64,000 bases of DNA from Dama dama. Its lineage: Eukaryota > Chordata > Mammalia > Artiodactyla > Cervidae. The stretch covers positions 12,211,501-12,275,500 of the forward strand of contig NC_083692.1 in assembly GCF_033118175.1 (NCBI RefSeq), in the 5' to 3' direction. Position numbers and translations under genes: made by a program. Below, in pieces: positions 1 to 11,033 of this stretch. Position 1 is the stretch's first letter. Every line of letters begins with the position of its first letter. The notes under the pieces were generated by a model that was not told the origin of the DNA, made no database searches, and saw only the letters and a list, made by a program, of their open reading frames with translations.

Positions 1-174
1 CCCAATAAATGGCTATTGCCCAGCTGTCGCCCTGAGATTTTTTTCTTCCCCTTTCTCCTGTATGGATGGATGGCCATGCTTCTTTGGTCACCCCAGGCCT
101 TCCTCTGCTGGTTTCAGTTCTCTTGCAGGAGCACATCCAAGAAAAGGAGGTAAATATTTTCATTTTCGTATTTC
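1..174. other. No identifiable feature
   Basis: Pyrimidine-rich, AT-rich sequence at the left window edge. I recognise no repeat, exon or RNA gene here. Confidence 0.5.
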
Positions 175-500
175 TGAGAATGGGTTTCTTCCATTCACAC
201 CTGACTGAGACTTTGGCTGGCTATAAAATTCTGGGTTAAAAAAGACTTTCCTTCTGAAGTCATCACACAATTATCTTCCAAAATCTAGTGTTGCTATTGA
301 AAAATCTTCTGTCTTTTTCGTTTGACTCCCATTCCTCTGACATGATCATTTTCACCATTGCTATCCCCCTGCACCCCTGGCCCGGCAACTTTTAGGATTG
401 TCTCTTTAACCTCCATGAGTTTTGTGATGCTATGCCTCCCCATGGGTCTTCTACCTATTTGCTCTGGGGTGTTTTTAATCTAGACATTTATATTCTTCAG
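175..500. mobile_element. Possible ancient LINE-1/HAL1-type remnant
   Basis: The succession of a 'tggctggctataaaattctg' segment, a cctt...aatct block and an 'aggattgtctcttta' segment resembles a common old mammalian LINE remnant. The copy is very diverged, so family and orientation are not secure. It could be unique DNA. Confidence 0.3.
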
Positions 501-2329
501 TTCTGTCATAGGGAAAGAAGAAACAAAAGATTCCACCAGGAAAAGCTTTAGGAAATAAATTTTTTAAAAAACTGGATAGATTATTGGATTCATTTGAGCA
601 CTTAGAAAAACTACTAGTAGGCACATGACAAGTCTAGTCTAACTGAGCTATTAGAAACAATTGAGGATGGTTATGGAGAAAGAGTAAATAAAAAATAGAT
701 AAATAAATAAAAACACAGGTCAATTAATAACTCCAGGGGGGAAAAATGAAAAGAAACATTGTCAGAGTAGTCCTATTAGGTTTGTATGAGCCATATTTAC
801 AGTCAATATAAATACTCACTATTGACATAACTGGAAGTCCAGACGTAACTATATAGGGAGGATGGGGTAAAGAGAAGTGGATGGGTGTGGATACGTCTAA
901 AAATGATAACTCAGAAAATAGCAATATAAGCTTCTTTTTCTTTCAAAAACTGAAGTAAATACGGAAAATAAAGCTAAAAGAGTTGATTGTGGTTGACTCC
1001 AGGGAGCAGGTGTGTGGGGTTGGGAGGGATGCGGCAAGAGACCGCAGTCTTTCTGTGTAGTCCTCTGGTGCTGTTTGATATGTGTATGTATGGACGCTCT
1101 GGCTAAAAAGGAATCTTATAAAAATAAAATGCTACTAAGAAAACTCCAGCTTTTATGTCTGACTAGCGTGTGCTGGATTTTCTTGTTAACTTCTGAATGC
1201 AGCATGAAAGCTGGGGGTGGGGGGTGGGGGTTAGAGCAGCTGAGACCTGTGTGGAGACAAGGAGGGTAACTGAGGTGCTGAGGTTGACGCGAGTTTCTGA
1301 GCCCATGGAACAGGCTCCTTCTGATTTGGGTTGGGATTCGCCCTGGATGAGGCTCTTTTGTCTGTGCTGAAGATGCTAAGGCAGTCATCCTGCTGACTTC
1401 AGTGCCCCGTCAAAACTGTGACCGAAAGCGCAGAATCACTGACCACGGAAAAACAAAGGAAATGGGAAAATACTGCATAATTTGTGGTCTCTGAAATGAC
1501 CCAGCCTTAATGAAAGTTTGTTTTCAGTAGTAATTTATGTCAGCTTTGTGTAGTTCAGGTCAATTCAAGAAAAGGTAGATGCTTCCCTGCCAGGAAGAAG
1601 GGGAGAAATGTATAAATTGTAAGTTTATATGACCATTGGAAATAGGAACACAGAAATCCATTATTTAGAGCCATGATTACTACCAAATTTATCCTGGCTG
1701 GCTGGAAGCTATGGCTGTGATTCAGGACACTCTTTTAGAAGGCTTGGATTCCATTACCTGTAGCCTGTAGACAGTGGGGGCTTAGTAAGGGAGACTCATA
1801 ATGCCAGCTTTGGAAACTGTCATTTTTACTTTTTTATAAGTAGTGACTGACCACTGGTCTCCATGTATAGCTCCTTGTAGGCTAAAGGACACAACTTCAG
1901 GACAGGGCTTTCACTCCCAGGGCCCAGACCAGACTGGATTGGAGTGAAGTCTGGAGCAAACTGAAGACTTCTCAAAGTTTCAAGTTCTTTGAGATTCAAA
2001 TGTGAAATGTTCATGGAGTTGGTATCTATAAACTCAATTTTAAATGTAAATGCAAATTGCAATTTTTCTATAATTCTAGCATTGTTGTAAATAATGTTTA
2101 TTTAAATAAATAATCCCAGAAAGAAAGGACTGTGGTTTTTCATGGGGTTACTTTAGGAGTTGAAAGTGAATCTTACATATTAATTTAACTTGAGATTCTT
2201 AGAAAAGCAAATCAATGAAAGTTAATAAAAAAGAACTTTTTTTTTTCATTTCCTTAACCTCAGATCATACTGCTCTAAAAAGAAAAGTTAGTGTACTTAA
2301 TATGTGTTAAAGGTGAAATGATAGAACAT
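501..2329. other. Unique AT-rich DNA; one G-rich tract
   Basis: I recognise no gene or repeat family. Open frames of 66-90 codons on both strands look like chance frames: no domain, no promoter and no splice context. A G5-T-G6-T-G5 tract at about 1213-1230 is the only notable composition feature. Confidence 0.5.
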
Positions 2330-2960
2330 ACCTGGACCAGGACTTTATATTAGTGAATGGGAGGTTATAACTGAGCTGAAACCTGAATGGCAAGAAGAAT
2401 CAGCTGAGTTAAAATTGGGTGGAAAGCATTTTGCTAATCCAGGGGCAGAACTGGAAAGACCCCAGAAGGAGGAAAAGAGGGAGGAGAATGAGTGAGGGAG
2501 AGAGTGATTGGCAGAGAGCATGGTAGGAGATGAGGTCCCATGGCAGTCTTTTCAGCCACCATCAGATGTTTGGATTTTATTCTAATTTCACTGGGAGGCC
2601 ATGGCGGGTGGGGAGAGAAGGGATAATGCAGCAGAGTGACATAATCTGATGAACATTTTAGAAAGACAATTCCAGTGTGTGGAAATGGGGCAAGATGAAA
2701 ATAGGAGAGAAAATGGTGGCTTGGGCTGGGATGATGGTATTAATAACAGAGATGGTGTGAAGCAGAAGGACTCAGGTGAAATGGAAGGCACACTCCTCAG
2801 AACTTACCCTTAAATGGGACGGGTCCAGCAGGCAGGCCACGGGAAGGAAGGAACCAAGGTTTCAGAAACTGGGTCGATGAGTATGTCATTTTCTAAGATG
2901 AAGAAAAGCAAGGGCTAGGCAGGCATCAGAGATAAAGAAACGAAGTGGGAGGACTGACCG
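2330..2960 (-). mobile_element. L2 LINE fragment (ORF2 3' part)
   Basis: The plus strand reads as the reverse complement of the L2 ORF2 carboxy-terminal region. The 'tttggattttattct' block, the 'gagtgacataatctgatg' block, an 'agaaagacaattccag' block and a late 'ggtttcagaaactgg' block occur in the family order. The copy is old, full of indels and non-coding. Both edges are approximate. Confidence 0.5.
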
Positions 2961-4754
2961 ATACATCTGGATATAGGCATCTGGAGCTCAGAAGAGAGGC
3001 AAGAGGTGGTAGAAAAAGAGTAAACCTAGATTCCATATCTAGTCTCAGTTTGCTTTTGTGTAAAACAGAAGTTTCTATAAAAAGGAAGCCCTTCAGATTT
3101 CTTCTTCTAAAATCGTGCGCTTTAATGTCACTATATACTGATCAACACCGCCTTCTACCCTCACTCTTCAAATCCAAAACAAACATATGACATGAATATG
3201 TGGGTTTTTTTTTTAATATAGTAAATTATTTTATTCCTCAATTGAAGATTTGGTAGTCCAGGTAAAGCTTATAGAAAACTAGTAATCAAATGCAATGACT
3301 ACTTACAGCTTTGTCAAGCCAGGGATTATATTCATCCGGGTTTCTTTTTCTCTTTTCTCTTACCCTGCCAGCCTTTACCCAAAGAACAGTTGCTCCAGAC
3401 TCACCTTCAATCAAAGAAGATGCCCCAAGTTTACTGATGGATGGAAGAAGTCCACAACCCAGAAAGGAGGAATACGAAAGCAAAAACAGCAAAATGTAAT
3501 TAGTTACTCTCCCTGAGTGTTTTACAAATAATAGTATGTGTATCCTTGCCACAGTTTGGCCCAGATAATCTAGCAGACCTGTCTGCAGCGTCTGCTCTTC
3601 AGCATTGCCAAACACTGGCTGAAGTACAGTGCAGTTGGTCTTCGTGGATGATATAAGTTAAGCCAATCCAAATAATATCAGCTCGTGAATGACATACAGC
3701 TAACTTACTGGCAACTTACACCAGCAGAGAAAGAAGAACATTTTTCACCTTGCATTTTCCTCTTTCAGGTGTAGTCAGTCACATTTTTCTGACCAAAATT
3801 TGGATTTTTAATTGAGGTCTTTCAAAAATGACTGGCTGAAAAATAGGAAAATGAGTTCTCCTTGAGGCAGAAGTTTCTGGCACTTTGAATTCAGGGAGCA
3901 TTTGTATACAAGTGATTTTATTTTGATGCTTTCTCCCTCATAAATGATCATGTGTTATAACATGTCATGGAGATATGCATATATAATATTAGACAGTTCA
4001 CTTTATAAATGCTCAGGATTGTTAACATCCATCATCTCAGCAGTCTGTTACTACATGCAGTATCTTAAAATTATTTCCAATCATCCATTTTTGTAACAAT
4101 GAAGAATTTACAAATGAAATCTGAATTGTTAAGAGTTGTAAAGAATTTGTAGCATAATTTATTTATTTGTCTTTTTGTGGCCAAAAATCCCCCTGTGATC
4201 ACTCCGGTCATATCTTGGACCATCTTTGGTTTACTCTGACAAGAATCATAGCACCAAACTCCTGTGTCCATGAGATTTACTTGCCAAGAGTTCTAGTATA
4301 ATCTGGTACTATCTGTCTGAACACTTTGAGTATCTAAGAGTCTTTCTCAACATCAAAGTGTTTTTAAGAACCTATTCTCTTTACATGCTGATTTACCAGT
4401 GAAGAAAGATTTTTATTAAATGCTAAATAAAAGTAACCATCCAGGAACTAAATCCCACTGGGTCATGATGGAAAGATTCTGAATGGAGACAAGGACAATA
4501 AAGCAGTATCTTCATAATGTGCATTACATTTTGTGTTTGTTCAAATCTACTTGCTTTTTAGATCTCTCACATTTCATAAAGATGTTTCTTGTTCTACTCA
4601 AGATGTGTTTTCCTAACTTACCATATTTAAATGTGCAGAATAAATGGCATTCTCCATGAACTCAAATGCAACAGTTACTACAGAAGACAGGATGTTTTAT
4701 TTCACAATTTACCAGTACAACGTATACAACCTCTGATAATGCAGCCATGCATTT
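2961..4754. other. Unique DNA with one exon-like segment
   Basis: AT-rich with no named repeat. The only segment with gene-like signals is at 3372-3499, listed separately. Confidence 0.5.
3372..3499 (+). other. Exon-like segment, unconfirmed
   Basis: A long pyrimidine tract from about 3341 ends in 'ccctgccag' at 3371, which is a strong splice-acceptor shape. It is followed by an open frame that stays open for about 41 codons and closes with TAA at 3497-3499. The predicted peptide is hydrophilic and rich in Ser, Pro, Lys and Glu, and I do not recognise it. A weak donor-like 'aatgtaatt' overlaps the stop. The opposite strand also has a 109-codon open frame (3286-3615), which lowers confidence that either one is real. 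Chance is the leading alternative. Confidence 0.18.
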
Positions 4755-4860
4755 TATCATTTGTTCATTCCAAAAATCTTTTACTGACTTGTTGCTATAG
4801 GCTAATCACGGTGTTAAGAAGGAAAAAGAGACCCCAAAACAGGTGCACATGTCCCAAACT
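4755..4860 (-). mobile_element. L2 3'-end remnant
   Basis: 'tcatttgttcattcc...ttttactgacttgttgctatagg' follows the reverse-complemented L2 tail (attcattcaa...tattgagcacctactatg). The copy is short and degraded, so confidence is low. Confidence 0.35.
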
Positions 4861-7608
4861 TTATCTGGCATTAGGAGTTACATGAGAAAGGAGTGATGTG
4901 TTCATGCTGGCTGGAGAAATTCTGGAGTAGACACCACTAAGCAGGCTTGGTTTGGTTGTGTCTAACCTTAACCTTGAGACTTGGAGCTGCTAATGTGCTA
5001 ACAAGCACCAGAGGTTTCAGTGCAAGTGGAATTATTACTCTTTAGTAATATGTGGGATATTGAGAAATTATGTCAGTATTTTCATTGATGTTTTAACTAA
5101 TAACCATTTTTATCTACGTGGATCTAAATGACTGGGAAGAAAACAAGGGAGAAAAAACAGGTTTTGCTTAAGTCCTACAGGTAGATAACTTTTCATTTAA
5201 TGCATTAGTAGGAACTTCATGTGGTCCATTCTATTTAATAGAAACTGATCTAAAACATTATTAGCTTTTTGTGGGGTAAAAGAAAGGATTATTAGCTTTC
5301 TAAAAAAATCTGTGGTCATTAAAAAAAGTTACATCAGGCCAGTTAAGCCTGAAAAGTGGAGGTAGCTCAGATTATGTACTTGGCACATCCTTGAAAACAT
5401 GTTAGGTGATGATTTTATAACAGAAAAGGATCTTATAAAAGGCCCTTTTTTTTAATCTGGAAAAAAAAAATTAAAGCACTGTATATTACTGAAGTCCGTA
5501 TACTACAGTTAGATGAATGAAGGTATCTGACTTCAAGTGTGGAACACACAAGGACTTCAAAGACAAAGTCAACTTTTTGTGAGCAACAGTTTTGTCGAAA
5601 TACCTTGGCCCTCTGTTTATGTGGAGTTAAATCCAAGGGCCTGTCTCCTCTGAGGATTTTTCCCATCTCTTGCAGTCACCATAAGCTTGAGCTGGAAATT
5701 TAAAAGGAATGCTAAGGAAACACTAATAGTTTGGTTTGTACATTTCAGAAGCCAGAACGGTTTTCCCTTTACTCACCCCTTTGGCAGGATAACGTGTGAT
5801 ATCAGCCCCATTGAGCTGAGGCTGGTCGGCCATGTTGCTTGTAGCACTAGGACATTGGACAGGATAAACCTTATTCTGGAGACGATCGTGGTCCCAGACT
5901 TAATTTGAAGATTGACCTTTTCAGTTTAATAATTTTGATTCTTCTGGCCATCTTTCTCCCTAAACACACTAAACTTCCACTGAAGTTACTGAAGGCTGCA
6001 GATGGGAGAAGCACAGCTGGGAGAAATCTGGCTTGATGTTTTTCCCATTGGCTAAGGTTATTATTATTTCCTTGACTAATGTCTGATTTGAAGGCTGGAA
6101 ACCAGTTGGTTATATAACATCTTATGCATCCGGCTTACCAGAATCACAAAGTTTCCTTCTTGTTACAGTTTACATATTTTTACTAATAGATATATGTACT
6201 ATTACATATTTTTACTATAGCTGAACAAAACCGTGCACATAAGGCATTTGAATTGAAAGGTTATGTGGATAAAAAGCACCTCCTTGCTTAGCTAAGAACG
6301 CAGTTAAGCCTCTTTTTCTTCATTTTCCTCCTTTCAACTGTGGCAAATGCATAAGGCTCAGGTCAGAGGTATGTAAAGCATTCTTATAATCACAGTGATT
6401 ATCACATGTTCCCTAATCTATATCGAATCTTATCATTAAAAAACAAATAACTGTTTTGTGTAGGACTTAAATCTTCCATATAATTAGGTGTTGTATTTAC
6501 TTTGCAAACCCTTTTTGGGAAGGGGTAAATATCTAAAATTGTTTTACTGAGAATTTGTACTATGAGCCCAACTACACGTTATATGGTGAAGGCCAAGAAT
6601 GTAAATGATCATTGAGGAAGCTATTCCTTTTTCAACATTCTTACACCCCTCCCCAAACAAAATGTCCCAGTGTTTTCTCTCAATTTAAAACAAAACAGAA
6701 AATTTGTGATTTTCATGGCCTTTAAATGAGGAAGCTGTCCTCACGAAAGCATCTGGTTTTCTTGGATCAAAACTAAAGCATGAACCTTAAGCTGGAAAGT
6801 AAGTTTGGGAAAGTTTGTATATAAAGGCATTTCATGCTCTGAAGTATGATACGAAAATAGTCACATCTTTCAACTTTTAAGTTCTTGAAAGTTTAGCAGT
6901 AAAAACATATCAGCTTATTCCCTATTTGAGGAAAGACATTTAAACCATGAAAGATTCCATTTAGTTTCATTTCCATTCAAAACACAACACATCTCATTTA
7001 AGGCTAGGAGAAATGCTTACATCTAGAAGCAGAACTTTGGATTCTAAGCCCCCAAATAAATTTCAGGGAAGTCTCCCTTGCTTTTGATCAGTAACAAAGT
7101 AAACGAATCTGCTGTGCTCTGGTAAAAACCAGCTGAACCTTCAAGTTCTAACCTCATCTGTCCCCATCTCAGCCTTGTGGCTCTATCCATCCCATACCCA
7201 TGTCCCAATCCAAATCCAAACCCAAGCCAAGCCACTTGGAGTTTTACCAAGTCAGCTTCTACGGTTCACCCCTGGAGTCTGATACGTCTCTGCAGCCTAC
7301 AGTGAAGGAGCTGGCTGGCTGGTGTTTGTCACACCTTCATGTCTTTAAGGACCAGCCAATTAAAAGGACTTGAATGTCACGTGTCTTTGACTACTCTCCT
7401 GGTTGAAAACCCAGGAATACTGTGGCTGGTATCTTTTCTTCCATAATACAGCTTAACTCTGACATGGTCCAAAGCCATGAGACAGTCGTCAGCCTGAACT
7501 TGTTGCCTTGCTCTCTGCAGGAATATGTGGTATTTCTAAACATAGCAGCATGTTAGTTCTCTTTCAGGAGGATAGTAAAAACAACAAACATATAATCTGA
7601 TGACCTCT
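4861..7608. other. Unique AT-rich DNA
   Basis: No gene, RNA or named repeat recognised over 2.7 kb. Open frames do not exceed 77 codons and show no known domain. A C-rich near-tandem stretch of 'ccaaatccaaacccaagcc' type lies near 7207-7230. Confidence 0.5.
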
Positions 7609-7617
7609 ACCTTTCAG

Positions 7618-7801
7618 GGGTTTCCCAGGTGGTGCTAGTGGTAAAGAACCTGCCTGCCAATGCAGGAGACATAAGATAAGTGGGTTCGAGCCCTGGGTTG
7701 GGAAGATCCCCTGGAGAATCCCATGGACAGTGGAGCCTGGCAGGCTACAGTCCATAAGATTGCAAAAAGACACAACTGAAGCGACTTAGCATGCATGCAC
7801 C
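7618..7801 (+). mobile_element. Bov-tA SINE with internal deletion
   Basis: It starts with the tRNA-Glu-like head (tttcccaggtggtgctagtg, B box 'gggttcgagccct') and continues into the BovB-derived tail (catggacagtggagcctgg, then gacacaactgaagcgactta). The segment normally lying between the two CCTGGAGAA repeats of the consensus is missing. The target-site duplication 'acctttcag' is at 7609-7617 and 7802-7810. Confidence 0.93.
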
Positions 7802-7810
7802 ACCTTTCAG

Positions 7811-8389
7811 AATGTAAAACCTTACGCTTTTGAGCATATAGGTGGGGGCATGAAAAAAGTGCTGCAGTAGTCAAATTAGAGCCATACATTTAGAACCTGT
7901 AATTGTAACAGTAACTTGCTGTTCTACGGCATTGATTGCATACTTGCCATTCCCTGGAATGAATGCTGTTTTCCTCAAACTGGCAGATGGTGGACGTTTA
8001 TGCCCAGACTGTCTTCTATCATCTCTCCATAGATCCTCATGAGTTGACAGCCTCTCATTTTTCATCCTTTGGTAAAGGATTTTGACTGGCATTATTTAAA
8101 TAAATAGCAAAAATTACCACTTATCCTTAAATATAGGAGTTCTGTGTCATCTGTATACTTGACTGAAAATAAAAGATCAGAATACTGGCTTGAAGCAGTA
8201 TTTTTTTTAAACAGAATTAGTGAATATTAAACCACCACCAGTTCAGATGTCATAATTTAAGAGAAAATATCTTATTCTGAGGGAAGGAAGGATAATAGCA
8301 TATATTCATTTGTAACTAGTTGACAGTCTCCTTTAGAGTCTGACTTCATGTTTTTGTAAAACCATGCCTCTTTTGCAAGTGTTGCCAAG
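7811..8389. other. Unique DNA
   Basis: AT-rich interval between a Bov-tA SINE and a probable LTR. Nothing recognised. Confidence 0.5.
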
Positions 8390-8467
8390 CCTCCAGAGTT
8401 GGTCCCCTAGCAAGGGTCCTCCTCCCCAGTGTTGATCAAGCCGATAGAACGAGAAGCAAAGAGGAGC

Positions 8468-8473
8468 TTTATT
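8468..8473 (-). terminator. Poly(A) signal of the putative LTR
   Basis: AATAAA on the minus strand followed by a 'gctcctctttgctt' segment, typical of the end of an LTR R region. Confidence 0.45.
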
Positions 8474-8545
8474 CTTTGACCAGGGAGTGAAGTGGTATGA
8501 GCTCTGGAGGACACAGTTCCCTGGACTGGCCATGGGTGGGGCTGC

Positions 8546-8552
8546 TTTATAG
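8546..8552 (-). promoter_or_regulatory. TATA box of the putative LTR
   Basis: CTATAAA on the minus strand inside a GC-rich U3-like context, 73 bases upstream of the AATAAA signal. Confidence 0.45.
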
Positions 8553-8800
8553 GGGTCCCAGCAGCAGGGAGGGGAGGGGGCAGAGGTCTGGTGAGGGGGG
8601 CACAGCTGGGCAGCTGAGAGCCTAGATCAGTGTTGGGTGTGGTGTCTCTGCACATGGCCCGCTACCATCACCTTGAATCATTGTTGTGAGTTGCCTTCGA
8701 CATAGCCCATCGGAGCTCTATCCAGAATGGCCATTTGGTCCTGGGAACTCTGGTCTGAAAGGCTGGATTCGAGGCCTCTGCATGCTATAAGCAAGTAGAA

Positions 8801-9428
8801 CTAGACTAAGGACCAAGGGAGAAAAAAGTTAGATTTTATTTTATTACCCATATTCTATTTTTATTTCCTGTGAATTTTTTATGGGCTTTGCCTGTGACAA
8901 TGGGACACATCTTATTTTTATGATATGTTTTCCATCAAATTACAATCTCCTTTTTTTTTTTCTTCCCCTTGCAAATGTTTCAATTTATTTCTGAATCATT
9001 TGAAGCCACCAAGGGTTCAAATGGCTTTTAAAAGCCCCAACTTGGCCAATAGCGTGAAAACTTGTACTTCAAGATAGTGCATCTCTCTTTGTTCTTGACA
9101 TAATAATTTCAATTGGAAATATTTTTTCCCTCCAAGTGTCTCTCATTTCTTCCCCTGGGATCCATAGTCATTTCCTAAGGATCTTTGGAAGCTGGTTGTG
9201 TCCTTGATTTGGGCCAGCTTGTAGACTGAAGTCATGCTCACGTGCCTGGGCATGCATTTCAAGATACAAGACAATGGCACCATAAAGAGTTTGTGAGATT
9301 AACACATGAAATACAAGTTTTTTTTTTTAATGATCTGGCTGGTCTGTTAACTAGGTGTGAAAGACTTCTCTTGGTAAGACGAGTGTTTCTCTTCACCCTG
9401 TGTGATGATACACAGCTGTTTTTTAAAG
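8801..9428. other. Unique AT-rich DNA
   Basis: No recognisable gene or repeat. Contains poly(T) runs near 8950-8960 and 9320-9328. Confidence 0.5.
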
Positions 9429-9663
9429 CAGTTTGGCCATCGGATGAGAGGAGCTGACTCACTGGGTAAGACCCTGATGCTGGGAAAGATTGAGGGCAAG
9501 AGAAGAGGGTGACAGAGGATGAGATGGTTGCATGGCTTCATTGACTCAATGGACATGAGTTTGAGCAAACTCCAAGAGCTAGTGAAGGACAGGGAAGCCT
9601 GGCATGCTGCAGTCCCGCATGGGGTCGCAAAGAGTCAAACACAACTTAGCGACTGAACAACAA
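9429..9663 (+). mobile_element. BovB (RTE) LINE, 3' end only
   Basis: A 5'-truncated BovB 3' end. It holds the last ORF segment ('gaccctgatgctgggaaaga', 'ggatgagatggttgcatgg', 'atggacatgagtttgag') and the terminal 'catggggtcgcaaagagtca...cgactgaacaa' tail that Bov-tA SINEs share. The reading frame is broken by indels and stops. Confidence 0.88.
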
Positions 9664-10037
9664 TATGTATTTCATATATCAGGACTTATTTCTATCCCCC
9701 CCGCCCCCGCTCTTTTTTTAACCTTAAAGCCAACAGAGCAATTCCCAAAATATGCGTCATGTTGGACTTAGGATTTAAAATCTAAATGTCTTAATATATC
9801 CCCTTACAAGATTTTTTTTTTCCTTTTCAGCTCCTAAAGCCAGCTATTATCAGATCATACTGCATAACTCTCACTCAGTGTTATCCCTAGGGTAGTGGTA
9901 ACACTAGTTTAGATTTTATTTGTCCATTATTGCTGAGCACTTAGCTGAATAAGGGAATGAAGAGTGGCAGGAGTTCTGTAAAATGATATGAACACAGAGG
10001 AAGCTGTGTCGCCTTCAACAACAATATCTTAAACTGT
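9664..10037. other. Unique DNA
   Basis: AT-rich with C-rich and poly(T) tracts (about 9698-9719 and 9812-9821). Nothing named. Confidence 0.5.
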
Positions 10038-10328
10038 TTACTTGAAAGAAGAAACTGCGGTAGCCCTCCATCCTTTATCTGATGCAGGGTCCTGGAAAGC
10101 AGCGTTGTGAGAAGTCCCGTTGAACTTGTGCACCATAATGTCCCATTTCTGATGAAAATGACACTGTTCCTTAATGTTCTTGACAGACTGCTTGCTGGCC
10201 GTGTGGACCGGGATGCAGAGTGACCTTATTGCAGATTTTTTGTTTTTTTCAGTCTGAGTGCCCTGTGTTTGTCTGTCATTTGGGATTTTCATCTTATTTA
10301 TTCCACAGGTGTGATTTATGACGGCCAT
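10038..10328 (-). other. Unrecognised 96-codon open frame
   Basis: The open frame starts at an ATG (10326-10328) set in the CpG-rich cluster to its right and ends at TAA. The hypothetical product is basic and hydrophilic, with no signal peptide, membrane segment or domain I recognise. It may be chance, a decayed retrocopy or an unannotated small gene. A 106-codon open frame on the opposite strand (10269-10589) overlaps the same cluster, which favours chance. It is listed because its start sits directly beside promoter-like motifs. Confidence 0.12.
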
Positions 10329-10425
10329 TTTGAAAACTTCCCATCACGCCGAACCTCGAGCCTTCGGTTACCGGAAGTAAAGCAGCCATGGCGGCAAAGC
10401 CATCTAACATGGTGGCTTTGGGGAG
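10321..10425. promoter_or_regulatory. CpG cluster with ETS and YY1-type motifs
   Basis: About seven CpGs fall within roughly 75 bases (10321-10395), in a region otherwise nearly free of CpG. A perfect ETS/GABP core ACCGGAAGT lies at 10370-10378. YY1-like CCAT cores lie at 10321-10332 (acggccattttg) and 10385-10395 (gccatggcggc, which is also a strong Kozak context for a 16-codon frame ending in TAA). A third CCAT-type site is near 10407-10415. Paired ETS and YY1 sites are typical of housekeeping-type mammalian promoters. No transcript can be inferred from sequence alone. The alternatives are a retrocopied 5' UTR or a decayed CpG-rich repeat. Confidence 0.33.
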
Positions 10426-10860
10426 GTCAGGCAGTTAAAAGAAGTTCGGAGAAGCCTAGAGACTTTGGCCTCTTTTTATTTATTTATTTTCACTCCAAGC
10501 TGAATAAAATAGATGCATCAGTTCTAACGAGGAACTTCCTGCCCAGAGTCACTGGCAGAGCAGTCTCCTCCCGACAGCTGCAAACTTGAGAGACCTCACG
10601 CTGCTGGCCAAGGTTCATTCTGTGCTTTGACTTAAGACCACAGCCAGTAAAGCCAGTGTGTACCGTGGAAAGAGTTTCCCACTTTTTCCATTGGAGCAGC
10701 CTTTGGTGAGGTTAGTTGGACTGTTCCAAATTAACAGTGGTGGGTCATTGCTCATTTTTTATATTTTAACTGTGCATAAACCTACTGATTAGATTCCACT
10801 GAGGACAAATCATAGTTTTCTGAGGAAAACACATATCTTTTTATTCAGTATTCCTTACAG
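10426..10860. other. Unique DNA
   Basis: Flank of the CpG cluster. Contains an AATAAA at about 10503-10508 on the plus strand, about 120 bases after the ATGGCGGC start context. Nothing else recognised. Confidence 0.45.
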
Positions 10861-11033
10861 CACTGGTTTTCAAAGTATGGTCCCCAAACCAGTGGCACCA
10901 ACAGCAAGCACCTAGGAGCTTGTAAGAACTACAAATTTCTCATCTCCAGACCTAAGGCTTCAGAAACTGGGGAAAGTGCCAGCAGTCTAAGTTCTAATAA
11001 GTCTTCTAGGTGATTCTGATGAATGCTGAAGTT
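10861..11033 (-). mobile_element. MER5A-type hAT-Charlie element
   Basis: The plus strand begins with 'cactggttttcaaagtatgg', the reverse-complemented terminal inverted repeat. It then follows the MER5A consensus backwards (gcacctaggagcttgtaaga, 'cagacctaaggcttcagaa', 'taggtgattctgatgaatgc'). It is a non-autonomous DNA transposon, near full length and old. Confidence 0.72.

Larger units (their letters stand above)
8390..8800 (-). mobile_element. Probable endogenous retrovirus LTR
   Basis: Read on the minus strand, this GC-richer block has LTR architecture. A U3-like C/G-rich stretch (about 8560-8700) leads to CTATAAA at 8546-8552, then about 75 bases to AATAAA at 8468-8473, followed by a U5-like segment. 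TATA and poly(A) signals this close together on one strand are characteristic of a retroviral U3-R-U5. I see no adjacent gag, pol or env, so it is a solo LTR or fragment. Exact TG...CA ends and a target-site duplication were not found, so the outer limits are estimates. The alternative is an unrelated cellular promoter. Confidence 0.5.
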
